This document shows, piece by piece, positions 1 through 6,461 of a DNA stretch of 14,304 bases. Origin of the DNA: an uncultured Ruminococcus sp. (lineage in GTDB: Bacteria; Bacillota; Clostridia; Oscillospirales; Acutalibacteraceae); contig CACXHC010000201.1 of NCBI GenBank assembly GCA_902767285.1, forward strand, positions 1-14,304. Direction: 5' to 3'. The stretch's first letter is position 1. Each line of letters begins with the position of its first letter. A program made the translations under genes and the position numbers. The notes beneath the pieces are model-generated. The model did no database searches, was not told the origin of the DNA, and worked only from the letters and a program-made list of their open reading frames with translations.

Positions 1-2
1 AT

Positions 3-33
3 AAATCCGATTGCAAACGTCGCAGTCGGATTT
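3..33. repeat. Inverted repeat, first copy of a 31-bp hairpin
   Basis: AAATCCGATTGC pairs with GCAGTCGGATTT across the 7-base loop AAACGTC, with one T:G wobble. The same 31 bases, one base different, recur at 140-170. The copy here is followed by AAAGTTTTTTG rather than a clean T-run, so it may act as a terminator but is less convincing than the second copy. It lies at the window edge, so whatever gene it follows is out of view. Confidence 0.7.
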
Positions 34-55
34 AAAGTTTTTTGTCAATTTTTCT

Positions 56-93
56 CTTCTTTTTTTGAAAAAAAAGAAGCAAAAAAACTTTAA
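56..93 (+). repeat. Repeat family A: AT-rich hairpin ending in AAAAACTTTAA
   Basis: CTTCTTTTTTT and AAAAAAAAGAAG form an almost perfect inverted repeat around a central G, followed by CAAAAAAACTTTAA. Close copies occur at 4977-5017 and 10591-10630 in the same orientation, and at 14228-14269 in the opposite orientation. The element is not a gene, although frames through it give short Lys/Phe-rich peptides. Confidence 0.8.
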
Positions 94-135
94 CTATATA
101 AATTTTACGCTTTTCATTTGGAGTACTATGGTCGT

Positions 136-176
136 AAACAAATCCGACTGCAAACGTCGCAGTCGGATTTGTTTTT
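136..176 (+). terminator. Strong intrinsic terminator-like hairpin (second copy)
   Basis: AAACAAATCCGACTGC (136-151) is perfectly complementary to GCAGTCGGATTTGTTT (159-174), with loop AAACGTC. On the plus strand the 3' arm runs into GTTTTT, which fits a rho-independent terminator. The minus-strand reading also has a moderately T-rich 3' side, so it could help end the minus-strand GGDEF gene, though it lies about 135 bases beyond that stop. The core repeats the hairpin at 3-33. Confidence 0.65.
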
Positions 177-207
177 GCCATGTCTTAGATAAATATTATT
201 TTTACAC

Positions 208-267
208 AATTAAAGTTTTTTTGGAAGGGGTTTGGGGAAACCTTTTTTTTCAAAAAAAGGTTTCCCC
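208..267 (+). repeat. Repeat family B: GGGGAAACC hairpin with AATTAAAG leader
   Basis: AATTAAAGTTTTTTTGGAAGGGGTTT precedes a hairpin in which GGGGAAACCTTTTTTT (234-249) pairs with AAAAAAAGGTTTCCCC (252-267) around a two-base loop, TC. The whole unit, leader included, recurs in reverse complement at 14133-14189, and a third hairpin arm starts at 14288 and is cut by the window end. No T-run follows the 3' arm, so it does not look like a classic terminator. Confidence 0.8.
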
Positions 268-268
268 A

Positions 269-300
269 AGAAAGCTCGCGTGAGAAGAAAGCTCGCGTGA
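269..300. repeat. Two 15-bp direct repeats (AGAAAGCTCGCGTGA), period 17
   Basis: AGAAAGCTCGCGTGA occurs at 269-283 and again at 286-300, separated by GA. It sits between repeat family B and the stop codon of the GGDEF gene. Each unit contains the small palindrome CGCG. No function can be assigned; replication slippage is a simple explanation. Confidence 0.75.
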
Positions 301-310
301 AAAGAGAGAG

Positions 311-2482
311 CTACCGCACAGTTCTGCCGGATTTTCGTTTTCGTTTATTTTCGTACATTCTCTCATCGGCACGTTTTGCTATGTCCTCGATGGTTTCGCC
401 GATAGACAAATCGTAATCCGCCATACCCAAAGAAACGTTAACGTGATCCCATTCGTTTTCTGAGGAACTGTTGATATATCTGCTTTCCGCCTCAAATTCT
501 TTTATTAGGGCATGACGATATTTATAATCTTCGCCTGTTAGAACAGCTGTGAACTCATCTCCGCCAATTCTGAAAATAGGACTGTGACAAAATGTCTGGC
601 AGATTAGTTGTGATGCCGCTTTCAAATACTCGTCACCTTTTTCATGACCAAATTTATCGTTGATGTATTTGAGGTCGTCACAGTCAAACATACATATCGA
701 AAATTCTTCTAATTCGCCTTTGTCAAGAAGGACTTTCAGTTCTTCGAGATATTCCGTGTAACCGCCCTTGTTTCGCACCGAGGTCAGAGCGTCCACATAC
801 ACTCGGCGACTTAAATCATCAGCAACACGGCGATGTTCATTTGCTTTCTTTTCCACAATAATCAGCCTTCTTTGAACTATTATGAGCATAAGCATGGCTA
901 TCATTACAGTTAAAATCGATATTACAACAACTATGTTGTCTTTTACAAAATCAAGAAGAGTGTCTTTTCTTTCTTCCGAAAAATATTGGGTTATCATGTT
1001 GTTTATGTAAGAATCGGGAATGATGTTCGTCGCTTTTGCGAGAATAGAATAAAGATGTGTGTTGCCCTCTTTTACCGCAAAGCAGAACGGAACATCTCTG
1101 CCTGTATCAAGCGATACAAGACGGTATTTTTCGCAAAGCCTGTGAATACTGTTGTATCGGTAACTGCTTATCAAAAAACAGTCGGCAGAGCCTTTTGATA
1201 CAGCAGCCAGACAATCTTTTACATTGTCATATTCAACGGTTTTCCACATCGGATAGTTGTCTTTTATAAATGATTCATAGTTGGAATCATTCGCAACTAC
1301 GGCAACAGTTGTGTTTTTCTTTTCACCAAAATTTTGATGTTCAGAAGATTTTACTATCGTATAAAGTGTTGCTCTTGCCAGTGTCGGAGTAAGAACAAGT
1401 CCCGTCATTTCGCCCTCGTAGTCGCTGAAATTTGCGGGAAAAACACAGTCTATTTCTCCGTTATAAAGAGCCGTCAATGAATCGGCTGACGATTTGTATG
1501 CGGTTGTTTTAAAATCTATATGAGCATTTGCAAAACAATTCGATGCCTTGTCAAGATAATCTTTCAAAACTCCGTTCAGCTCGCCTGTGAAATCATCTTT
1601 ATCGCAGTAAATAAGGTAATCGTCAATATAACCAACATTGATGGTTTTGTATTCTGCCAGCCACCCCTTTTCGTCATGGGTCAAAAATAAATTTGCTCCC
1701 GATTTTTTATTGTATTTTACAAACAGTTCTTCAGCGTAGAATCTGTTTTCGTCCTGTATTTTGCTCATTACAATGTTGAGTTTCTGAAGTAAGTCGGTTC
1801 GAGAACTCGTAACCGCAAAAAAGAAATCCGAATAGCCTATTTTTGCAACAGGAACAAGTACATCTACATTCAGATAATTGTCAAGCGTTACATAACCGTC
1901 AATTTCGCCGTTGACAAGCATTTGTACAGCTTCATTTTCCGATGAGGTTACCTCAATTATGTTTGGCGTTAAGTTGTTGGCTTTCGCCCATTCTTTCAGT
2001 AAATCCTCCTGTATGCTGTTTTTGTTTACACAGATTTTCTTTTTGTTGAAGAATGAAAGATCTTCGTTGTAACGGTCTATATTGTCTCCCGAAATGTACA
2101 GGTGATATTCTTCTGTTCCCATAGGGTATGACGGATAAAGAATTTTTTCGGCACGTTCTTTCGTATACGAAACACCACCCAGAATATCTATTTCACCTTT
2201 TTCGAGCATTTCCAAAAGTTCAACCCAACTGCCCTCAACGTATTCGTATTTCCAGCCCGTGTATGCGGCGATTTTGCGTTCGTATTCGTAACAATATCCG
2301 GTACGTCTGCCAAAAGAGTCCATAGTATTGTACGAAGAATCAAACCAGCCTACACGTACTACTTTTTTTGGCGAATTTTCCGATGTTTCGGCAAATGCCG
2401 TTGTCGAAAATAGTTCTATAAACAGTCCAATGCACAATATTATGGCTATTGTACGAAAGACCGATATTTTAACTTTCAACAT
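311..2482 (-). CDS. Membrane sensor diguanylate cyclase: two solute-binding domains plus GGDEF
   Basis: This 723-residue protein should make cyclic di-GMP from two GTP at the inner face of the membrane in response to an extracellular ligand. Residues 1-31 look like a signal peptide or N-terminal anchor ending in AFA. About 40-260 and 280-505 resemble periplasmic solute-binding (SBP_bac_3-like) domains in tandem, as in EvgS/BvgS-type sensors; the first is more typical. A membrane segment lies near 516-542, then a short linker and a GGDEF domain from about 560. The GGDEF signature (residues 640-644, preceded by FRI) and the FDCDDLKYINDKFGH metal/substrate motif are intact. The inhibitory RxxD I-site is replaced by FxxS. 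The stop is TAG. I chose the ATG at 2482 because AGAAAGGAG lies just upstream; an in-frame ATG at 2509 would place that Shine-Dalgarno inside the gene. Divergent from the ABC operon. The ligand is unknown. Confidence 0.88.
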   Translation of the reverse strand: MLKVKISVFRTIAIILCIGLFIELFSTTAFAETSENSPKKVVRVGWFDSSYNTMDSFGRRTGYCYEYERKIAAYTGWKYEYVEGSWVELLEMLEKGEIDILGGVSYTKERAEKILYPSYPMGTEEYHLYISGDNIDRYNEDLSFFNKKKICVNKNSIQEDLLKEWAKANNLTPNIIEVTSSENEAVQMLVNGEIDGYVTLDNYLNVDVLVPVAKIGYSDFFFAVTSSRTDLLQKLNIVMSKIQDENRFYAEELFVKYNKKSGANLFLTHDEKGWLAEYKTINVGYIDDYLIYCDKDDFTGELNGVLKDYLDKASNCFANAHIDFKTTAYKSSADSLTALYNGEIDCVFPANFSDYEGEMTGLVLTPTLARATLYTIVKSSEHQNFGEKKNTTVAVVANDSNYESFIKDNYPMWKTVEYDNVKDCLAAVSKGSADCFLISSYRYNSIHRLCEKYRLVSLDTGRDVPFCFAVKEGNTHLYSILAKATNIIPDSYINNMITQYFSEERKDTLLDFVKDNIVVVISILTVMIAMLMLIIVQRRLIIVEKKANEHRRVADDLSRRVYVDALTSVRNKGGYTEYLEELKVLLDKGELEEFSICMFDCDDLKYINDKFGHEKGDEYLKAASQLICQTFCHSPIFRIGGDEFTAVLTGEDYKYRHALIKEFEAESRYINSSSENEWDHVNVSLGMADYDLSIGETIEDIAKRADERMYENKRKRKSGRTVR

Positions 2483-2638
2483 TTTAAACGCTCCTTTCTG
2501 CCTTATCATGTATAATTATTTGTTTATCTTTTATTACATCATATTTATGTATTAAATAGCTACCCTTTTTTGTATTTTTTTTGATTTAGAGATTAGATTT
2601 GTTTTTTTCGGTCTATAATAAATATGTTAAAAAAGCAG

Positions 2639-2667
2639 TTGAAAAATATAAATGAATTATGTATAAT
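2639..2667 (+). promoter_or_regulatory. Predicted sigma-70/SigA promoter of the ABC operon
   Basis: TTGAAA (2639-2644), 17 bases, then TATAAT (2662-2667): a near-consensus housekeeping promoter 43 bases before the TTG start at 2710. A second TATAAT at 2614-2619 has no good -35 box. The same 227-base gap between the two divergent starts must hold the promoter for the GGDEF gene, but I could not pick one out there. Confidence 0.6.
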
Positions 2668-2709
2668 AAAAGAGTGATAAAAAGAGAAAAGAAAAGGAGA
2701 GTTGTGTAA

Positions 2710-3618
2710 TTGGAAAATATAATTATTCTTGATAAGGCTTCAAAATATTATACCAAAAAACCGGCACTCGGCGATACTACTTTTGCAGTATACAAAGGCG
2801 ATTTTTTTGGTATAGCAGGCCCTAAAAAGAGCGGTAAAAGCACTATAATAAATCTTATGATGGATTTTACACGCCCGTCAAGCGGTCATGTTACTATTTT
2901 CGGCAAAAGAGTTTCATCTCTTACCGCTGACCAAAAAGCACTTATCGGATTCATGCCGTCAAATCCGATTTACTGCGAATCTATGAAGGCAATAGACGTT
3001 GTTAAGACTGCCGCCAAAATTAAAGGTGTTTCCGACAACGAACATATAATGATGCTCTGCAAGCATTTTAATGTAGATAAAAATAAGAAAATCGGCAGTC
3101 TGCCTCTCTCGTGCCGTAAAAAAGTCGCCATAGTTATTGCACTTATGGGCAATCCCGAAATTGTCATAATGGATAATGCTTTTGTTGCCCTCGATAAAGA
3201 AACCAAAAATAAACTTGCACATTATCTGCTCGACCTTAACGACCGTGGAACAACTGTTGTTATAAGCGATAGAAATATAGACCTTCTTCAGCAGATCTGT
3301 ACTCGCATAGCAATAATGCGAAAAGGATCTTTGCTCGAAATCTCCGAAAAAGAAGTGCTTATAAAGAGCAATACTCGCCGAGTGAGCATAAAAACCAAAG
3401 ATGATCTCTCTGATTTGTACACACTATTCCGCATAAAAGAGGTGGACGACTCCAACGGATATATTTCATTCTTGTACAAACAAGATATGAACACATTAAT
3501 TTCGGCACTTTCAACTTATGATTTAGATGATCTTCAAATAACGCTTCCGTCTTTGGGTGATGTGTTAGTGGGTATCTATGAAAAACAAGTCGAAAAGGAA
3601 AACGGAGGGAAATATTGA
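2710..3618 (+). CDS. ABC transporter ATP-binding subunit with degenerate catalytic motifs
   Basis: A 302-residue ABC ATPase that should pair with the downstream permease at the inner membrane. Walker A is present (GPKKSGKST, 37-45), and the overall fold order is normal: Q-loop near 80-86, signature near 131-137, Walker B 151-156, D-loop ALD 160-162, switch 185-188, then a C-terminal domain to 302 typical of ABC-2 drug/antibiotic-type ATPases. Several usually invariant residues differ. The Q-loop has Ser84, the signature reads LPLSC instead of LSGGQ, Walker B is IVIMDN with Asn156 in place of the catalytic Glu, and the switch is SDR with Arg188 in place of His. ATP may bind but hydrolysis is doubtful (inference). 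Start is TTG, with AGGAG 10 bases upstream; the only nearby alternative, a GTG at 2704, is followed at once by TAA. Its stop overlaps the permease start. Confidence 0.85.
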   Translation: MENIIILDKASKYYTKKPALGDTTFAVYKGDFFGIAGPKKSGKSTIINLMMDFTRPSSGHVTIFGKRVSSLTADQKALIGFMPSNPIYCESMKAIDVVKTAAKIKGVSDNEHIMMLCKHFNVDKNKKIGSLPLSCRKKVAIVIALMGNPEIVIMDNAFVALDKETKNKLAHYLLDLNDRGTTVVISDRNIDLLQQICTRIAIMRKGSLLEISEKEVLIKSNTRRVSIKTKDDLSDLYTLFRIKEVDDSNGYISFLYKQDMNTLISALSTYDLDDLQITLPSLGDVLVGIYEKQVEKENGGKY

Positions 3619-4445
3619 TGGGTGATTATTTTTCTTTTGCTTTACTGGGATACAAATTAAAAAGCCGTGCAAGAACTTTTGTGATTTGGTCTGTGATCTC
3701 GCTGTGTTTGTTTATTATGATAATCGTTATGTTCTCAAACTTGCTGAGTGCGGGTGTTCCCGACATAATTAATGATATGATGGCTTCCATGCCCGGAGCC
3801 GTAACGGGTTCAGCCAGTGAAAGTCAGGCTCTCAATTTTAAAGATTTTGGAGTAAATTTCGGAGTCTGTATGCAAATAATGCTTATTGTAGGCTGTATTT
3901 TCGCAAGTTATTTGGGAGCGTCTGCCGTTGTGGGCAACCGAGGCGACAACGATATAAATTTTGTTTTTTCTATGCCTGTTTCAAGAGTCGGAGCAGTTCT
4001 TACAAGTTATACAGCTCAAGCAGTGGTGCTGTTTTGTTATAATATCGTTGTAATGCTGGTATCGCTTGCGGTGCTGTATTCAAATAATAAGATGAATTAT
4101 TTGGTAAAAGTTTTCTTGGCGGTTGCGGCTTTTCTGCTGATTGAAATAATATATTTGTCAATATCGTTCATGCTTTCCACATTTATGAACAGTGGTTCGC
4201 AGGCATCATCAATATCAGCGGTAGTAGTTACGATAACCGTTATGTTCGGATTGCTTGGTTCGCTTTCGAAATCGCTTGGCATTATGAAAATACTTTCGCC
4301 GTATATGTACGTCAGCGTGTTTGCGATAATCGCAGGTGAAAGCAGACTCTACCTTATTGGAATATCCGCCGGCATACTTATGGCTATCGTGAGTCTTGTT
4401 GTAAGCTGTGTTAGATATGACAAAATAGATCTTATTCTTGATTAA
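3618..4445 (+). CDS. ABC-2 type transporter permease
   Basis: A 275-residue integral membrane protein, predicted to be the transmembrane half of the exporter encoded with the preceding ATPase. Hydrophobic segments lie near residues 21-43, 81-105, 125-153, 162-188, 196-220 and 230-264, giving six passes. An FSMPVSR motif at 117-123, before the third helix, is characteristic of ABC-2 permeases, which carry a similar LPxSR stretch. ATG at 3618 overlaps the TGA of the ATPase gene (TGATG), with GGAGG about 10 bases upstream; an in-frame TTG at 3615 is possible but less likely. The overlap implies translational coupling. The reading frame is intact, unlike the next gene. The transported substrate cannot be told from the sequence. 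Confidence 0.83.
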   Translation: MGDYFSFALLGYKLKSRARTFVIWSVISLCLFIMIIVMFSNLLSAGVPDIINDMMASMPGAVTGSASESQALNFKDFGVNFGVCMQIMLIVGCIFASYLGASAVVGNRGDNDINFVFSMPVSRVGAVLTSYTAQAVVLFCYNIVVMLVSLAVLYSNNKMNYLVKVFLAVAAFLLIEIIYLSISFMLSTFMNSGSQASSISAVVVTITVMFGLLGSLSKSLGIMKILSPYMYVSVFAIIAGESRLYLIGISAGILMAIVSLVVSCVRYDKIDLILD

Positions 4446-4462
4446 TTTAGGAGACAAAAAAA

Positions 4463-4918
4463 ATGAACGGTATAAGAAAAATTATAAAAGCCGTAAAAAC
4501 AATTGTAGTGACTGTATTTTTGATTGTTGGAATAACGTTTGCAGTTGTAGTGCCAAATATAATAAACTCCAAAAAAGATGTCTGCACAAAGGAAGTTTAG
4601 GCGGTTGTCGTAGACCTCAGAGCGAATGGCGATGGACTTTACAGCCCCGTATATGAGGCCTATGTGGAAGGTGAAATAAGAACGTACACGTCTAATACTT
4701 ATTCAAATGTATATCCCTCTATTGGCACAGAAAAAACTATTTTGATAAATCCCGATAACGACAAAGATTTTTATGTTCCGGGCGGTGCCGGTGAAATGCT
4801 GGCAAAAATATTTAGAATTATCGGCGGTGTGTTTATTGGAATAGCACTTATAGTTCTTATTTTTGTAAGAGTCAAAAAATTTCAATACACACCTCCTCAG
4901 TCCGGTATGTTTGTTTAG
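4463..4918 (+). pseudogene. DUF3592-like membrane protein gene interrupted by an in-frame TAG
   Basis: Reading from ATG 4463 (AGGAG 9 bases upstream) gives 45 codons, a TAG at 4598-4600, and then 105 further codons in the same frame to a terminal TAG at 4916-4918. The joined product would be about 151 residues. It has an N-terminal membrane segment near 14-34, then after the amber an extracellular part with AVVVDL, YSPVYEAYVEGE and PSIGTEKTILINPDND, and a second membrane segment near 124-143 before a short cytoplasmic tail. That order fits DUF3592-like proteins, assigned from pattern only. Coding character is continuous across the TAG, so this is one gene with a nonsense codon (a single CAG-to-TAG change would do it) or a sequencing error. 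It is the third gene of the ABC operon, 17 bases after the permease stop. The 45-residue fragment alone would be a single-pass peptide. Confidence 0.7.
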
Positions 4919-4933
4919 CGTAAATATTGAGAA

Positions 4934-4976
4934 CTCTGCGGTATATGTTTGTATTCCGCAGAGCTTCTTTTTTCTT
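4934..4976 (+). terminator. Intrinsic terminator of the ABC operon
   Basis: CTCTGCGG (4934-4941) pairs with CCGCAGAG (4956-4963) across a 14-base loop, followed by CTTCTTTTTTCTT. It sits 15 bases after the stop of the interrupted third gene, the expected place for the end of the operon. Confidence 0.7.
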
Positions 4977-5017
4977 CTTCTTTTATTTGAAAAAAAAAGA
5001 AGCAAAAAAAACTTTAA
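4977..5017 (+). repeat. Repeat family A copy
   Basis: CTTCTTTT (4977-4984) pairs with AAAAGAAG (4995-5002), followed by CAAAAAAAACTTTAA, matching the copies at 56-93 and 10591-10630. It begins directly after the operon terminator and its 3' part is the start of the first 113-bp tandem unit. Confidence 0.75.
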
Positions 5018-5227
5018 TTCGTGACCGCTAATTTTTTCGTTACATTAATTGAGTTTTTGCCCCGCTTTTTTCAAAAAGCGGGCAGGGGTTCAAGGGGACG
5101 GAGTCCCCTTGAAAGAAGCAAAAAAACTTTAATTCGTGACCGCTAACTTTTTCATTACATTAATTAAAGTTTTTGCCCCGCTTTTTTCAAAAAGCGGGCA
5201 GGGGTTCAAGGGGACGGAGTCCCCTTG
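4999..5227 (+). repeat. Tandem duplication of a 113-bp intergenic element with two hairpins each
   Basis: Unit 1 (4999-5111) and unit 2 (5115-5227) are near-identical, separated by AAA. Each begins GAAGCAAAAAAA, contains ACTTTAATTCGTGACCGCTAA, then a hairpin of CCCGCTTTTT with AAAAAGCGGG (loop TC; 5061-5082 and 5177-5198), then a second hairpin of CAAGGGGAC with GTCCCCTTG (loop GGA; 5091-5111 and 5207-5227). Differences are few substitutions and one-base indels in A-runs and near ATTAATTGA/ATTAATTAAA. Together with the flanks this fills most of the 412-base gap between the ABC operon and tmcAL; I see no gene in it. Confidence 0.9.
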
Positions 5228-5276
5228 GTGGTACGGAAGGAGTTATTTCTTAAGTTGACGACATTACGGTTTGTAC

Positions 5277-5305
5277 TTGTATTTTTTGGGAAATTCTGAT
5301 ATTAT
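5277..5305 (+). promoter_or_regulatory. Predicted promoter of the tmcAL operon
   Basis: TTGTAT (5277-5282), 17-base spacer, TATTAT (5300-5305), with a TG one base before the -10 (extended -10 element). It lies 25 bases before the tmcAL ATG and after the repeats. An alternative -35, TTGACG at 5255-5260, has only a weak -10 at the right distance. Confidence 0.5.
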
Positions 5306-5330
5306 ATAAGCATGAAGGCGGTGTGTCAAA

Positions 5331-6461
5331 ATGAAAATAGTTGGAGTAATAGCAGAATTTAACCCTTTTCATAACGGACACCGATATTTAATAGAGCAAA
5401 TCAAAAAAGACGGTTCTCTCGTTGCCGCTGTAATGAGCGGGGATTTCGTTCAGCGTGGACAAAGTGCCGTTTTGGACAAGCATCATCGTGCGGAAATCGC
5501 CGTTAAATGCGGAGTCGATATTGTCTTTGAACTTCCGCAAATATATTCTTGTGCGAGTGCCGAAAATTTCGCCTTTGGCGGGGTGAGTATCCTTGATTCC
5601 TGCGGTTGTATTGATGAACTCGCCTTCGGTGCCGAGTGCGGCGATATTTCCGAGATACAGTCCGCTGTTGCTCTTCTCGATGATGTCAACACTCAGAATA
5701 AAATTTCCGAAAATATTAAAAAGGGTATGAGTTATCCAAATGCGGTTCAAATGGCTGTCGGAGCGGATATTTTGTTAAAGCCCAATAATACTCTTGCAGT
5801 CGAATATTTGAAAGCATTGAAGAAAATCAACAGTACAATAAAACCGATTTGTATAAAAAGAATTATGACTGAACATGATTCGCATATTCCAAACGGGAAT
5901 TTTGCGTCTGCGTCTGCCGTGCGTGAAATGATTTTTTGCGGTGATGAGTCTTACAAAAAATATGTTCCGGATTCTTCGGCGAATATAATATGCGATTGTA
6001 TCAAAAAAGGCGAAATAGCCCAAAATTTTAAGTATAATGAACGTGGTGCGGTTTCAATTATGAGAAGAATGTCCGCCGATGATTGGCGTAATATTCCCGA
6101 TGTTTCCGAAGGACTCGAAAATCGTATCATGAAATCTGTTAGAGAAAATATCACTGTTGATGATGTTATCATGTCAATAAAATGCAAGCGGTACACATAT
6201 GCTCGAATAAGTCGTGCGGTGTGCTGTGCGTATATCGGCATAACAAAAAGCGATTTCGGGAAACCTCAATATATAAGGGTTCTTGCATTCAGTAAAAGCG
6301 GAATCGAAATTTTACGCAAAATGAAAAATTCGGCTAAACTGCCTGTTATAACAAAATTTAAAGATTCGCTGAATTTGTCCGACAGTGCAAAGCGTATGTT
6401 TGATATTGATATGATGTCATCCGATATGTATAAACTTCTTCAGCGTAATGAAAGGATATGA
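5331..6461 (+). CDS. tmcAL: tRNA(Met) cytidine acetate ligase
   Basis: TmcAL (YlbM in Bacillus) uses ATP and acetate to make N4-acetylcytidine at the wobble base C34 of elongator tRNA-Met, which secures AUG reading. The 376-residue product begins MKIVGVIAEFNPFHNGH. HNGH at 14-17 is the nucleotidyltransferase HxGH motif, followed by MSGDFVQRG (35-43), HHRAE (51-55), FELP (66-69), NNTLAVEYLKAL (152-163) and FASASAVRE (191-199), all family hallmarks. The length is slightly under the roughly 400 residues usual for the family. The ATG follows AAGGCGGTG, and its TGA overlaps the hflX ATG (ATGA), so it is the first gene of the long operon. It carries no sign of horizontal transfer or damage. Confidence 0.93.
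   Translation: MKIVGVIAEFNPFHNGHRYLIEQIKKDGSLVAAVMSGDFVQRGQSAVLDKHHRAEIAVKCGVDIVFELPQIYSCASAENFAFGGVSILDSCGCIDELAFGAECGDISEIQSAVALLDDVNTQNKISENIKKGMSYPNAVQMAVGADILLKPNNTLAVEYLKALKKINSTIKPICIKRIMTEHDSHIPNGNFASASAVREMIFCGDESYKKYVPDSSANIICDCIKKGEIAQNFKYNERGAVSIMRRMSADDWRNIPDVSEGLENRIMKSVRENITVDDVIMSIKCKRYTYARISRAVCCAYIGITKSDFGKPQYIRVLAFSKSGIEILRKMKNSAKLPVITKFKDSLNLSDSAKRMFDIDMMSSDMYKLLQRNERI

Noticed and set aside
11..283. 90-codon open frame on the plus strand at the left end
   Set aside because: It runs through three repeat modules and two hairpins, has no ribosome binding site, and its Lys/Phe-rich composition comes from A/T runs.
2483..2709. c-di-GMP or other riboswitch upstream of the GGDEF gene or ABC operon
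   Set aside because: The region is AT-rich and I see no conserved riboswitch core or strong structured element in either orientation.
4598..4600. TAG recoded as an amino acid genome-wide
   Set aside because: At least four genes in the window end with TAG, and an RF1 with the UAG-reading PxT motif is encoded here.
4703..5005. 100-codon minus-strand frame over the end of the DUF3592-like gene
   Set aside because: It starts in the repeat region, opposes the better-supported plus-strand frame and has no RBS or family pattern.
4999..5227. CRISPR array
   Set aside because: Only two units of 113 bp directly abutting, with no unique spacers and no cas genes.
5388..5750. 120-codon minus-strand frame inside tmcAL
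   Set aside because: The plus-strand tmcAL frame has clear family motifs across this whole stretch; the opposite frame is a shadow without recognisable features.
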